Shown one piece after another: positions 26,325-35,956 of a stretch of DNA of 64,000 nt (the first letter of the stretch is position 1; each line of letters opens with the position of its first letter). A program made the position numbers and the translations under genes. The notes beneath the pieces were generated by a model. It saw only the letters and a program-made list of their open reading frames with translations. It did not search any database and had not been told where the DNA came from. The DNA is taken from assembly GCF_032461945.1 (NCBI RefSeq), contig NZ_JAWCUD010000011.1, forward strand, positions 124,001-188,000. The letters run 5' to 3'. The stretch comes from Paenibacillus_E violae (GTDB taxonomy: Bacteria > Bacillota > Bacilli > Paenibacillales > NBRC-103111).

Positions 26325-26359
26325 AAACGGCATGGGATAGCCCCGTGCCGTTTATTTTT
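26325..26359 (+). terminator. terminator of the two-component operon
   Basis: AAACGGCA / TGCCGTTT with a GGG/CCC extension is followed by ATTTTTGG, 85 bases after the response regulator stop. Confidence 0.7.
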
Positions 26360-26497
26360 GGTTGCGAGCAAAGAAGTGCGGACAGCAAAACAGGCGGATT
26401 GTCTATCCACTTTTAATAAATGCTCATGTGAAATAAATTAAATGTATAGAAGTAAGTACTCATCCATTCTAATTACTTTTGTTCGTATATAAACAAA

Positions 26498-26537
26498 AAA
26501 AATGCTTGCCACTAGGAATCGAGTGGCAAGCATTTTT
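26498..26537. terminator. strong bidirectional hairpin
   Basis: AAAAATGCTTGCCACT / AGTGGCAAGCATTTTT is a perfect 16-base inverted repeat with an 8-base loop. No gene stop lies within 250 bases, so it may mark the end of a lost gene or a small RNA. Confidence 0.6.
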
Positions 26538-26539
26538 AT

Positions 26540-27108
26540 ATAGACTCACAATTATACGATTAAAAAACAAGGCAGCATTGTAGTAAAAACTTTCGACTAT
26601 CTTGAAAATAAGAAAATATATAAATCTCTGAAACCTCAAAATTCGTTGAGCCCTATTCCGAAGAGTACTATAACAGACTAACTATAAACGGTTATTGAAT
26701 GGGAGGTGAGTAGATTTCCAAATCGTTACTGCTAGGATAAAGTAGATTTACCGTTAGCCGCATAAGAATCCGATAAGATAGTTAAATTCCTAACATATCT
26801 TTCAGTTAGACTCGTATGTGATGAATTATTTTGAGGAACATAATTTACAAGGTGCTTTGTTTCGGCGAATCCCCTACTCCTTCGTGACTAGTCAACTACA
26901 TCTCCTTCTGGTGATATTGAGTACCACAGGGGCTGCTAAGAAGCAGCTTAAATTCGAACTTCAGGCCTTCTCTAAGTTTTGGTTGTAGTTCGCCGTTAGC
27001 GAAACGGTATTTACTTATTTAAAATCAAACGTCAATTTGATCCCTGTTTTCTTATCTACTGCTAAAATCATTAATTCAAGTAACCTTTTAGTTTCACTGA
27101 TCGCTACA
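26540..27108. other. gap with no supported gene
   Basis: About 570 bases with only short frames. On the minus strand the last 95 bases read as a short peptide ending KKTGIKLTFDFK without a start codon; it may be a remnant. Nothing else is seen. Confidence 0.4.
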
Positions 27109-27110
27109 CT

Positions 27111-27926
27111 TCATTTTGTTTCAGTAAGAAAATCATTTACAACTTGATAAAAACCGTCTAAATCATCAGAGTGAACACCATGGCCACATTCTTCGAAAAC
27201 TACAAGCTTAGTGTTAGGTCTTCGATTTTCCATCTGCTCTGCTTGTTTGATGTCAAGAAAGAAGCTTTTTTTACCATGAATCAGCAAAATAGGACAATTA
27301 GAAGATAACCAATCTTCCCACCAAACCCCATTAGATTGTGGTACGGAAACTTGCAGCCCCTTTATATCTGTACGGAACCCCCATCCCCGTTCATCCTCGA
27401 ACACGCTTTCTGAAAAATAATCAATCGCTTGAAGCCCCACACTTCCAAGTGAATCTCTTAGTTCTTTTAAAGAGGCCGAACGATATGGAAGCTTGTCGGC
27501 AAATGAGAAGTCCGCGTTTATTTCCACTCCGATATCCTCAACGATAACGGCTTCGACCCATTCAGGATAACGAGCCGCGAATTGATAAGCGTTCAACCCA
27601 CCTAGAGAATGTCCCAGTAGCGTTACGCGTTTTCCCCCGAGTTCATTTTGAATCAAGTTTAATAGGTCATTGATGTAATCATTTCTTGCGTATTCCATGC
27701 CAGAAGGATGTTCACTCCAACCATGTCCGCGCTGATCTACAGCTATAACCCGCCAATCTTTAAATTTGACAGCCAGCTCCGAAAATGTTCTTGCATTAGT
27801 CATATATCCATGTAACATAATAAGCACATTATTACTTTCTCCACCAAAGTCAAGGTAGGAAAGCTCAAGATCACCCGAGTTAAAATATTTTCTTATAGCC
27901 GGAATATTATCGTGTAAAATCTCCAT
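27111..27926 (-). CDS. alpha/beta hydrolase
   Basis: This 271-residue hydrolase has the oxyanion motif MLHGYMTNARTF, DQRGHGWS, the nucleophile GHSLGG (Ser about 108), and the His in CGHGVH near the C-terminus. No signal peptide is visible. The substrate is not predictable; esterase, lactonase or C-C hydrolase activity is possible. The MFS gene lies 42 bases upstream on the same strand, so the two may form an operon controlled by the divergent LysR protein. Confidence 0.82.
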   Translation of the reverse strand: MEILHDNIPAIRKYFNSGDLELSYLDFGGESNNVLIMLHGYMTNARTFSELAVKFKDWRVIAVDQRGHGWSEHPSGMEYARNDYINDLLNLIQNELGGKRVTLLGHSLGGLNAYQFAARYPEWVEAVIVEDIGVEINADFSFADKLPYRSASLKELRDSLGSVGLQAIDYFSESVFEDERGWGFRTDIKGLQVSVPQSNGVWWEDWLSSNCPILLIHGKKSFFLDIKQAEQMENRRPNTKLVVFEECGHGVHSDDLDGFYQVVNDFLTETK

Positions 27927-27967
27927 TTTTTTCTCTCCCTTTATTAAATAATCTTCTTTAAAACGAA

Positions 27968-29224
27968 TCAGTTATCAATACTTTTAGAACGTAATGTAGG
28001 TGACTCTAGCACTCTTTGTTTCCGTCCGTATAAACAAGCAAACAAGGCGGAAAGCACCATAAATAGAGAGCTGGATGTTACACCAAATTTCAAACCGTAT
28101 TGATCAACAACCCAACCTCCAACCATAGGACCTATAATTTGCCCTGCTGCAAAAGTAGCAGTGGCTACGCTTAGGCATACCGCATAAATGCTATTTGGTA
28201 CATAACGGCGAAGCAGAGCTGTAGTCATCAACGGCGGGGTAATAAATGAAACCAACCCAATAATTACCGCTCCTAATGAAGTAAGCAGAATACGATTTGT
28301 CGTTACTCCTAATACACCAATCGCACCTATTGCTAACCCCAATGCAAGCGTATACCCGCTCGGCCATCGGTCAATGGCTCTGCCTCCAATCCAACCGTTG
28401 AATAAACCTGCAGATCCGATACCAGACCAAATTAGTCCAGCATAGATCGACGGAATTCCTTTATTCACGAGATAAGGAACCAAAAAAGTGAAATAAATGA
28501 TATATCCCCAACCAAAGAAAAAATAAGATCCAAGCAAGAATAAAAAATTATTTGGACTAAACATGATTCTGAATACACTCACTTGTTCTTGTTCCCGTGA
28601 ATTCGATTCAAGTTCTGTGAATAGAGTACTCTCAAAAATTTGCTTTCTTGTTACCAACTCAAAGCCCATCGTAGCAAGAATTCCGAAGATGCCCATGGAC
28701 AGCCATGCATAGCGCCAGCCATCCAAATGAGTAGGCTCTATGATATATGGTGCGAATAAGCCTGTAACCAGAATTCCGGCAGATCCACCTAACCATATTA
28801 GACCAGAAGCCATTCCTCGCTCAGGGGGTTGAACGGCGTCCGTAGCAATAGACAAGACCAACACCGTTGCCAATGCTGAAAAAAAACCAATCATAAACCG
28901 CCATAGTCCGAGCTGAATGAAGTGATCGCTAAACGCTGAGCCTATCATGGCCAATCCAAGTAATAAACATGTAATTCTATTGATGACATTCTTTCTATGC
29001 TGAAAACGTGAAATTAATAACGGTAAAGATAAGGTTCCGGCTAAATAACCAATGAAATTAACGGTTCCTAACAAACCTAATTCAGCGTAGCTTCCCCCTA
29101 TTTCCCTTTGAATCCCTGGTAAGAACAATCCATAGGATAGCCGTGAAAATCCAAGGATTAAAGCAAATAATAGTGATGCCCATAAGGTGATCCAATTGAA
29201 TGCAGATTTATAACCTAAACCCAT
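27968..29224 (-). CDS. MFS transporter, YbfB type
   Basis: This 418-residue transporter has 12 predicted transmembrane helices. FSRLSYGLFLPGIQREIG at the start and GTVNFIGYLAGTLSLPLL recall the YbfB/YjiJ group of the major facilitator superfamily. The substrate is unknown. It is divergent from the LysR gene with about 115 bases between, the usual layout for LysR regulation, and is followed by the hydrolase gene. Confidence 0.82.
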   Translation of the reverse strand: MGLGYKSAFNWITLWASLLFALILGFSRLSYGLFLPGIQREIGGSYAELGLLGTVNFIGYLAGTLSLPLLISRFQHRKNVINRITCLLLGLAMIGSAFSDHFIQLGLWRFMIGFFSALATVLVLSIATDAVQPPERGMASGLIWLGGSAGILVTGLFAPYIIEPTHLDGWRYAWLSMGIFGILATMGFELVTRKQIFESTLFTELESNSREQEQVSVFRIMFSPNNFLFLLGSYFFFGWGYIIYFTFLVPYLVNKGIPSIYAGLIWSGIGSAGLFNGWIGGRAIDRWPSGYTLALGLAIGAIGVLGVTTNRILLTSLGAVIIGLVSFITPPLMTTALLRRYVPNSIYAVCLSVATATFAAGQIIGPMVGGWVVDQYGLKFGVTSSSLFMVLSALFACLYGRKQRVLESPTLRSKSIDN

Positions 29225-29341
29225 AGCATCCCTCCTGCCAAAAAATTGTTCTTGTAACTATTGTAAATTGGTATCAGGGTTTTGTAAAATTGAATTATCT
29301 GAATGAATTGTTCATATTTATAAAACAAAAGGATGAGGAAC

Positions 29342-30229
29342 ATGGATCTGCGAGCATTAACAACATTTGAAGCGATTTTGCGTCTTGGAAGCTTTCAGAA
29401 AGCTGCTGAAGAACTCCAATTTGCACCTTCTACAGTAACACTTCAGATTCAGCGTCTTGAAGCTGATCTAGGAGTCTCTTTATTCGTTCGTGATGGCAAA
29501 CGAATGGTTGCTTCTGAAGCCGGCCGATGGCTCTATCAGGAAGCATCTGCTTTGCTGAAAAAAATAGGATCCATGAGACAGACGATCTCCGATTTCGGCA
29601 CGGGGGATGGCGGAACCATTCGTTTTGCCGCTATAGAGCCTATCGCGAGTCAATCGATAGCGACTATCGTAGCTGATTTTTGTAAACTTCGTCCGCAAGT
29701 GCAGTTATCTATGGAGATTAGCGGTAGTAAATCTATCTCAGAAAGAGTTCGATCCGGTGAATTGGATTTCGGCATATGCGCATCTCCATCAGTAAACCTC
29801 ATGTTGGAGTTTGAGCCTCTTATTGAAGAAAAATTGGGGGTATTGATGAGAGCTGATCACCCAATGGCCAATCAAACTTGCCTCGAGGTGAAAGACCTTG
29901 CCGGACTAACCATTCTGCTTAAAGAGCAAACCTGTATTTATAGAGAAATATCAGAGAAAATATTATGTCAAACTGGCCAAAATCCTTTTTTTGGTATCGA
30001 AGTGGGAAGTTTTTCTGTGATTCGGCAAATGGTCAAAGCTGGTCTCGGTATCGGAATTATTCCTATTTATAGAGGCTTGGAACTAGAAAACACCTTAGTC
30101 ATTAGACCTTTTGTTGATATAGCCCCCACTGTTGCTATTGGCCTGGTTTTTAAAAATAGCAACATCCTGGGAAGGGCATCATTATTATTAATGAATGCTT
30201 TAAGGGATAGGTTAAAAAAAACAAAATGA
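29342..30229 (+). CDS. LysR-family transcriptional regulator
   Basis: This regulator of about 295 residues has the N-terminal helix-turn-helix LTTFEAILRLGSFQKAAEELQFAPSTVT and the LysR substrate-binding domain from about residue 90. I chose the ATG at 29342, nine bases after AAAGG; the family usually begins MDLRxL. It probably regulates the divergent MFS-hydrolase pair in response to the compound they handle. Confidence 0.88.
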   Translation: MDLRALTTFEAILRLGSFQKAAEELQFAPSTVTLQIQRLEADLGVSLFVRDGKRMVASEAGRWLYQEASALLKKIGSMRQTISDFGTGDGGTIRFAAIEPIASQSIATIVADFCKLRPQVQLSMEISGSKSISERVRSGELDFGICASPSVNLMLEFEPLIEEKLGVLMRADHPMANQTCLEVKDLAGLTILLKEQTCIYREISEKILCQTGQNPFFGIEVGSFSVIRQMVKAGLGIGIIPIYRGLELENTLVIRPFVDIAPTVAIGLVFKNSNILGRASLLLMNALRDRLKKTK

Positions 30230-30344
30230 TATTCAGTATTGGTCATTCAAAGCTATGAGCACCTTCTACAATCCATCGCTCCGAACGGATGCTCTAATGC
30301 TCGACATTGTCGGTAATCGGACAATATTCTTATCACTCGACAGT

Positions 30345-30383
30345 TGACAAGAACTTGATGTCATAAATGACAAGAACTTAATC
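30345..30383. repeat. direct repeat with central palindrome
   Basis: TGACAAGAACTT occurs at 30345 and 30368, and TGTCA-TAAA-TGACA lies between them. The repeats sit in the 220-base gap between the LysR gene and mgsA. They may be an operator; no partner is identified. Confidence 0.4.
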
Positions 30384-30453
30384 ACATTCCCGATTATTGC
30401 CGATTGTCACAGGCATAGGTGTAACAATCGTTACATTTAGACCAAAACTAACA

Positions 30454-30882
30454 TTATTCCCAGGGTCCTAGCTCCGGATATCGTTTCTGGATCAGCTCGC
30501 GCCAGCTGAAATCGTCACGTTCAATCGCCTTCACCAACAGCTCCTCCGTTGCCATATTGGTCGCAACCGAAATACTGTGCAAATCGGCTATACGCAGCAA
30601 TTCCGTTATATAAGGCTCGTGCGGCTGTGCTATAAGTGGGTCACGTAAAAGAACGATTAAATCTATTTGATTCATAGCGATCAGCGCCACGATTTGGTCA
30701 CCGCTCATCGGTCCTGACATATATGGTGTTATCATCAGATTCGTGTTTTCCTTTATTCGCCTTGCGATCGAACCCGTGACATATAGTTGATGATTTTGCA
30801 GCTCATGCTCGTAAGCGATGGCGAAATCGACCATCTCTTCTGATTTGCTTTTATGTGCATTAAGAGTTATGTGCAAACTCAT
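30454..30882 (-). CDS. mgsA: methylglyoxal synthase-like protein
   Basis: This protein of about 142 residues aligns over its length with methylglyoxal synthase, which turns dihydroxyacetone phosphate into methylglyoxal. It keeps LNAHKSKSEEMVDF, LYVTGS, GDQ (catalytic Asp) and QPHEP (catalytic His). The Asp normally three residues after that His is Tyr here (QPHEPY), and the usual GPLGGDQQ is GPMSGDQI. Activity may be reduced or altered. AAGGG seven bases before the ATG at 30882 decides the start. Confidence 0.8.
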   Translation of the reverse strand: MSLHITLNAHKSKSEEMVDFAIAYEHELQNHQLYVTGSIARRIKENTNLMITPYMSGPMSGDQIVALIAMNQIDLIVLLRDPLIAQPHEPYITELLRIADLHSISVATNMATEELLVKAIERDDFSWRELIQKRYPELGPWE

Positions 30883-30969
30883 TGTTGTTCCCTTCTCTAA
30901 TATCTGATTGATACTGCTAGGCAATGGATAATCCAATTTAAGCTAAATAAAAACACGAACACTGATGCC

Positions 30970-31106
30970 TTAGACAGCTTTTCCGAGAATTCCCTCAGCT
31001 TTTCCCTTGGTATATCGGTTTGGCATTAGCGCTACCGAAATTCCAGTCATCTCTGACAGATTCGAGATACCTTTAACCCCGACTTACCAAGTTTCACGTA
31101 TTCCAT
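30970..31106 (-). pseudogene. aldo/keto reductase remnant
   Basis: After a good ribosome site (GGAGG four bases before the ATG at 31106) the frame reads MEYVKLGKSGLKVSRIC, the canonical aldo/keto reductase N-terminus, then stops. A second frame further on reads KGKAEGILGKAV, like a later part of the same family. Most of the gene is lost. Confidence 0.65.
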
Positions 31107-31850
31107 GATTCCTCCTCTCCCCCATGCTTATCGATGATAAACGAAAAGCGCTACGCTTTTGTCGTTGAATTTTTACTGTTGTTCTTTTTCTTTCGAGAAG
31201 AACTGAATATTAGTTCACTTAGTAAACAATCTCTGATTTAGTTACTTTTAATAAAGTGGGGTCATGAATGTGATTGCCATACCTCGTTCGATGTGAAGTC
31301 GAAGTGCATCTTCTCTTGTGAAATATTGAGCAAAAGTTGAAAGAGAATAGACGAGCTTGCGTTAGAAAATCAAATCATACAGAAGGAGCATATTAAGAAT
31401 AAAAATCACTTCATTTTCAATATTGGCACTTTAAAAAGTATTACAAGCCCGATAGTTGCAATTACAGAAATAAAGAGTCGGATTCAAAGATCGTTAGTGT
31501 AAATTTTTACGTATGAATTCCAGTTTGGAATCGACTAGGCAACGACATAAATGACTAAGCAAAAGATGGGCTGATATATGATCCTTTCCAATTAGATACC
31601 TCACCATTTTTCTAACAAGCACGGAGTCTCAAAGGAGACAGCATACCTAGTAGGAGAAATGATCAGTTTCAAAATAGAGGTATGAGGAACTTTGCAGGCT
31701 GTATAAAGTCAAAGCTTTTCAAAGTTTGTATAAACTGCAGGTGTAATTGAATAGTGGATCAGACTGTTTTGATTTCATGAAATATAAGGTTCACACCTAA
31801 GTAAACCTCCAGGAATTAATTGTTAACTGCTGGGCAAATTAACATTTAGA
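31107..31850. other. gene-poor region with a short remnant
   Basis: No complete gene is seen. Plus-strand 31345-31503 has an open stretch with a coiled-coil-like start (RIDELALENQIIQKEHIK) but no start codon. Its first 36 bases are nearly identical to 60398-60433, so this is a dispersed remnant. Confidence 0.4.
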
Positions 31851-31877
31851 TTGAATTTGGAGAGGAGCAGACTAGAA

Positions 31878-33074
31878 ATGAATAAACCGGAACGGTACGC
31901 CAATATAATACCAATGGCAGAACTGAACACGAAGGAAAAACGACTTCAACCTTTTTCTGTGTTTAACCAACTTCGTCAAACGACGCCTGTTCGTTATGAT
32001 AAAAGTAGAAGTTGTTGGGATGTGTTTCGCTATGAGGACATCCATCGTATTCTCAAAGATCCCACCACCTTTTCTTCAATACGCGGATTAGCTGTAAAAG
32101 ACAGAGAGACCATTCTTACAATGGATCCTCCCCGCCATACACAACTAAGGGGTTTAGTAAACAAGGCGTTTACACCTAAAGTAATCTCGGATTTGGCAAC
32201 ACGAATCTCCACAATCACCGACGAATTACTTGATGCTGTTGAAATCAAAAAGACTATGGACATAGTTTCCGATCTGGCCGTTCCGCTGCCGGTGATTATT
32301 ATAGCGGAGTTGCTTGGCGTCCCCCCAGAAGATCGCAACTTATTTAAGAAATGGTCGGACATTCTTGTGAAAGGACCTGACCAAAATACTGAAGAGGAAT
32401 TCACGCAAGTCATTGCGGAGAAAGAGCAAGCCACCCATGAGCTTAATGATTATTTCGTTCAGATTGTCGAGCAGCGTCGTAATGAGCCCAAAGAGGATCT
32501 GATTTCACTTCTGTTGCAAGCCGAAGTCGAAGGAGAGAAGCTTAGCGACAAAGAGATTCTTGGCTTTTCGATTTTGCTCCTCGCTGCTGGTAATGAAACG
32601 ACAACCAATTTGATTACAAACGCTGTCCGCCGTGTGACGGAAGACCGAACGCTCCAACAGCAACTTCGCGGTATCCCAGAACTTATTCCTGGTTTTATTG
32701 AAGAAGTCTTACGTTTCTATCCCCCCATTCAAGCCATAGGACGAGTAGCGACGAAAGACGTGGAGATCGGAGACTTCAAAATAAAAAAAGGGCAGCAGGT
32801 CATCTCTTGGGTGGCATCTGCTAATCGCGATGAGGCTAAATTTGCAGAACCGGATTCTTTTATTGTGGACCGCAAACCAAATGCCCATCTTTCGTTTGGA
32901 TTCGGCATACATTTCTGTCTAGGAGCACCTTTAGCAAGGCTTGAAGGGCAAATCGTGATTGAGAGGCTCATGAAACGGTTCGTGGATATTCAGTTTGTCC
33001 CAAATTCGGAGATGATGTACATTCAAAGCCCCTTTGTTTTTGGAGTTAAACAGTTTACTGTCCGTATGACGTAA
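31878..33074 (+). CDS. cytochrome P450
   Basis: This soluble bacterial P450 of about 398 residues is CYP107-like. The I-helix oxygen-activation motif is LLAAGNETTTNLI, the K-helix ExxR is in EEVLRFYPP, and the heme-binding loop is FGFGIHFCLGAPLARLE with the Cys thiolate ligand. I chose the ATG at 31878, ten bases after GGAGAGGAG; a TTG further upstream would overlap that site. No ferredoxin or reductase gene is next to it, so redox partners must be elsewhere. The substrate is unknown. Confidence 0.9.
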   Translation: MNKPERYANIIPMAELNTKEKRLQPFSVFNQLRQTTPVRYDKSRSCWDVFRYEDIHRILKDPTTFSSIRGLAVKDRETILTMDPPRHTQLRGLVNKAFTPKVISDLATRISTITDELLDAVEIKKTMDIVSDLAVPLPVIIIAELLGVPPEDRNLFKKWSDILVKGPDQNTEEEFTQVIAEKEQATHELNDYFVQIVEQRRNEPKEDLISLLLQAEVEGEKLSDKEILGFSILLLAAGNETTTNLITNAVRRVTEDRTLQQQLRGIPELIPGFIEEVLRFYPPIQAIGRVATKDVEIGDFKIKKGQQVISWVASANRDEAKFAEPDSFIVDRKPNAHLSFGFGIHFCLGAPLARLEGQIVIERLMKRFVDIQFVPNSEMMYIQSPFVFGVKQFTVRMT

Positions 33075-33236
33075 AAAAACTAGATCAATGCGAGTGTTCA
33101 GTCAGAATTAAAGTTTTATACTGCACACTCTGTGAATCATAAGAATTCTCATAAGGCTTTGACGACAGCTTTATAGGTCTTAGACTCTGATTAAAAAAAA
33201 AGTAGATTTAGTTTAAATTTGAATTATTCAACTATG

Positions 33237-33326
33237 CTGCCCGTTAGTTGAGAAAAGGCAACCGATCACTAGGTCGGCTGCCTTCTCTTGTTGTTATTGA
33301 ACAAACGTTTTCCGTTAGCTTAGAAC
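33237..33326 (-). repeat. cassette-type repeat, copy 1
   Basis: Plus-strand order: CTGCCCGTTAGTTGAG core, stem AAGGCAaCCGA / TCGGcTGCCTT, then ATTGAACAAACG and a CCGTTAG core. It lies 24 bases after the MFS gene stop on that gene's strand and is the leftmost copy. Confidence 0.85.
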
Positions 33327-33349
33327 GTGTGGATTAATCAACGTGCTCC

Positions 33350-34567
33350 TCAATCAATGAGATTTTCCTTCCTTAATCTCGAAAACTCCGTCGCATAATA
33401 CGCCATGGCGATGGCCGGTAAAGCGATTCCGATCAGCAGTGCCGCCTCCCAGCCCCCCGTTGCGTAAGCCCATCCCCCTGCCGCTGAGCCTATAGCGCCC
33501 CCTAAAAAGAAAATGGCCATATACAAACCGTTAAGCCTACTGCGAAATTCCGCTCCTAAAGAGAAAATCACCCGCTGCCCGAGAACCATGTTGGCGGAAA
33601 CCCCCATGTCAAGTAAAATCGCCGAAACTACGAGGATGGGGATTGCCAGTGCAGAACTTGATGGAACCAGCAAGGGAAGCAACCCGGAAAAGATGACGAT
33701 GGTCAACGCCCATCCCGTAGCCGGGCGAACCCATCCACGGTCTGCCATACGGCCCGCCGCTGGCGCCACAATTGCCCCCATTACCCCGACTAATGCGAAC
33801 AGAGCGACCTCCTTCTGAGTGAAATGGAACAGCGGACTTGTCAATACCAACGGAACTGTAGTCCAAAACAAACTGAACGTTCCGAATACACAAGCATGAT
33901 AAATTGCCCTCCGGCGCAATGCCGGTGTCGCCTTCAGCAGATGCAGCATGGAGTGCAGCAACGCCGGGTAAGCTGTAGCGGTCAAAGGCTTCCTTGAGGG
34001 TAGTGCCTTTGCCAATACAAGAGCCAGCGCGAAAATCAATGCTGCGGAAATGAAATATATGGCGCGCCAGCCCATATACTCCGCCACCAAGCTTGAAATG
34101 GGACGCGCGAGCATAATCCCCAGAAGTAGCCCGCTCATGACGTTGCCCACATTGCGACCGCGCACGGCTTCAGGCGAAAGATGAGCCGCATACGGCACAA
34201 GGATTTGTGCTGCTACGGAACCTACCCCGATCACGAGTGAAGCGGTGAGGAACAGGATGGCGCTTTTGATTACAGCGGCAATTGTCAAAACGACGGCTGT
34301 AAGGAGCAATGATGAAAGGATCAACTTACGATTTTCCAGGATGTCTCCCAACGGTACGATAAATAACAAGCCAATCCCGTAGCCGACTTGAGTCAATGTA
34401 ACGATGAGTGCGGCAGCCCCGGAGGAGAGCCCGATGGTCGAACCGATGGAGCCTATCAATGGTTGAGCATAATAAAGATTTGCCGCTATGATACCGCAAG
34501 CGGCTGCCAGGATAAAAATCAGCGATGGCGAAACCGATTTTTCCGTTGGAATGGAAGCTGAATGCAT
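33350..34567 (-). CDS. MFS efflux transporter
   Basis: This protein of about 405 residues has 12 transmembrane helices. The loop GDILENRKLILSSLLL between helices 2 and 3 is typical of the drug:H+ antiporter (DHA1) group. AAGGGGG seven bases before the ATG at 34567 decides the start. A TetR gene lies directly upstream on the same strand with palindromic sites in both gaps, so export of a toxic compound under TetR control is likely. Confidence 0.85.
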   Translation of the reverse strand: MHSASIPTEKSVSPSLIFILAAACGIIAANLYYAQPLIGSIGSTIGLSSGAAALIVTLTQVGYGIGLLFIVPLGDILENRKLILSSLLLTAVVLTIAAVIKSAILFLTASLVIGVGSVAAQILVPYAAHLSPEAVRGRNVGNVMSGLLLGIMLARPISSLVAEYMGWRAIYFISAALIFALALVLAKALPSRKPLTATAYPALLHSMLHLLKATPALRRRAIYHACVFGTFSLFWTTVPLVLTSPLFHFTQKEVALFALVGVMGAIVAPAAGRMADRGWVRPATGWALTIVIFSGLLPLLVPSSSALAIPILVVSAILLDMGVSANMVLGQRVIFSLGAEFRSRLNGLYMAIFFLGGAIGSAAGGWAYATGGWEAALLIGIALPAIAMAYYATEFSRLRKENLID

Positions 34568-34599
34568 AGAAAGTCCCCCTTTGCTCACCAGAAATTTTA

Positions 34600-34615
34600 T
34601 GGAACAGTTGTTCCA
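34600..34615. promoter_or_regulatory. palindromic operator, TetR type
   Basis: TGGAACA-GT-TGTTCCA is a perfect 16-base palindrome just before the MFS gene. A related CTGGA/TCCAG palindrome lies upstream of the tetR gene. Confidence 0.55.
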
Positions 34616-34636
34616 GAATGTGCAAAAAAAAATGTT

Positions 34637-35212
34637 TTATATCATTTCCATCACCATGTCTATCATCTGCTGCATCTTGCTGCGTTCACCCTGCACCTTC
34701 GAAACGATATTTATACTATGATTCAGGTTTGAGAGCAGATAAGATAAAGTCTTGATATCTTTCTCAGACATGATTTCTCCCGTCTCCTGACCTTTGCGCA
34801 GCAGCTCGTAGAAGGATTTCTCCAATTCGTCAAACCGCTCCCTGATCAACGCATTCAGTTGCTCATCTGGCGAATCCATGCCGACTGCTGCATTAGTTAT
34901 GAGACAGCCCTTCGGCGACTCGCCGTCCAAGGCGGAATCGATGTGTATCTCGAAGTACTGCCGGATTCCCGATTTTGCGGATGTCGCATTGACGAGGATG
35001 TCCCGTTTGGCTTGCTTCCACTTCTTGTACCAGTTGATCGCCTCGATATAAAGCGTTTGTTTGTCCCCGAACGTTTCGTACAGACTTGATCTGCTAAGAT
35101 CCATAGCTTCCAGCAAATCGGGAATGCTTGCCGCTTCGTAGCCCTTCTTCCAAAAAACGAGCATCGCTTTATGAAGCACCGCTTCTTTATCAAACTCTTT
35201 GTAGCGTCCCAT
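34637..35212 (-). CDS. TetR-family regulator
   Basis: This 191-residue repressor has the helix-turn-helix AVLHKAMLVFWKKGYEAASIPDLLEAMDLSRSSLYETFGDKQTLY split over helices 1-3 and a ligand-binding C-terminal domain (TetR_C, AcrR/YxaF-like). It is encoded 69 bases upstream of the MFS gene on the same strand and probably represses both. Confidence 0.88.
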   Translation of the reverse strand: MGRYKEFDKEAVLHKAMLVFWKKGYEAASIPDLLEAMDLSRSSLYETFGDKQTLYIEAINWYKKWKQAKRDILVNATSAKSGIRQYFEIHIDSALDGESPKGCLITNAAVGMDSPDEQLNALIRERFDELEKSFYELLRKGQETGEIMSEKDIKTLSYLLSNLNHSINIVSKVQGERSKMQQMIDMVMEMI

Positions 35213-35251
35213 GGTTCTCCCTCCGTTTCCGTAGGTAGAGTATATACTTTT

Positions 35252-35269
35252 CTGGAACGATAAGTCCAG
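35252..35269. promoter_or_regulatory. inverted repeat upstream of tetR
   Basis: CTGGA-acgataag-TCCAG lies about 40 bases upstream of the tetR start and shares its half-sites with the palindrome before the MFS gene. Autoregulation is likely. Confidence 0.45.
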
Positions 35270-35401
35270 TATTTTCTGCAGATATGAAAGTTAGCTCAGG
35301 CTGGGATAAGATGGATTACAGACTTTTAAGTGAAATTAGTGGGCCTCTGCTTTTCGATCACCACTTTCTAAAGAATAGCATTTGTTAGGTATTAGAGTAA
35401 T

Positions 35402-35546
35402 CTGCCCGTTACTTTAACGGAAAACGACAGCCGATCGTATGCCGGCTGCCGTCATGTCGTGATTGAACTATCGTGTCCCGTTAGCTCAACGGGCAACGGC
35501 AGCCAATGGTGTGCGGCTGCCGTCATCAGGGATTGAACTATAGCTC
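35402..35546 (-). repeat. cassette-type repeat, copies 2 and 3 in tandem
   Basis: Two units are joined head to tail: core, stem CGaCAGCCGatcgtatgccGGCTGCCG, shared core CCCGTTAGCTCAACGGG (35477-35493), stem CGGCAGCC / GGCTGCCG, then ATTGAACTATAGCTC. No gene lies between them. The second unit runs up to the stop codon of the next gene. Confidence 0.85.
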
Positions 35547-35813
35547 TTAAATTTTAGAAAGCACAATTGAAACAATGATTCCAGTGACGGGAATCCAAAA
35601 CAAATATGATTTTAGAAGTCTAACCAACCCATTGTTTTGCTTCTCTAACATTTTTTTGTGGTCGTGATTCATTTGTAAATCTGTCAAAGCACCTGTGTCA
35701 TTGGAAACATTTCTATAACTTGTCATGCCTCCACTTCCCAGAAAAAAAATCATGAAGGTTATTACCAAAAAAATTAACGAACCCATAAACAAATAATCCG
35801 AAATTTGTTGCAT
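35547..35813 (-). CDS. small two-helix membrane protein
   Basis: This 88-residue protein has hydrophobic helices at about 8-27 and 67-86 and a charged middle (MNHDHKKMLEKQNNG). AAGGAG lies upstream of the ATG. No family is recognised. The TAA abuts the tandem repeats, as expected of a gene in the array. Confidence 0.65.
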   Translation of the reverse strand: MQQISDYLFMGSLIFLVITFMIFFLGSGGMTSYRNVSNDTGALTDLQMNHDHKKMLEKQNNGLVRLLKSYLFWIPVTGIIVSIVLSKI

Positions 35814-35865
35814 TCGCCTTCACACTCCTTTTGTCTATTATAGCATTTTTTACCACTCCCACAAT

Positions 35866-35956
35866 CCTGTCCGTTACTTCAACGGACAACGGCAGCCAAA
35901 CGTGTGCTGGCTGCCGTTATTGTGATTGAACTATCGTTCATCGTTAGTTGAACGAA
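35866..35956 (-). repeat. cassette-type repeat, copy 4
   Basis: CCTGTCCGTTACTTCAACGG core, stem AACGGCAGCCA / TGGCTGCCGTT, then ATTGAACTATCGTTCATCG and TTAGTTGAACG. The right-hand core overlaps the last codons of the gene that follows on the plus coordinate axis. Confidence 0.9.
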
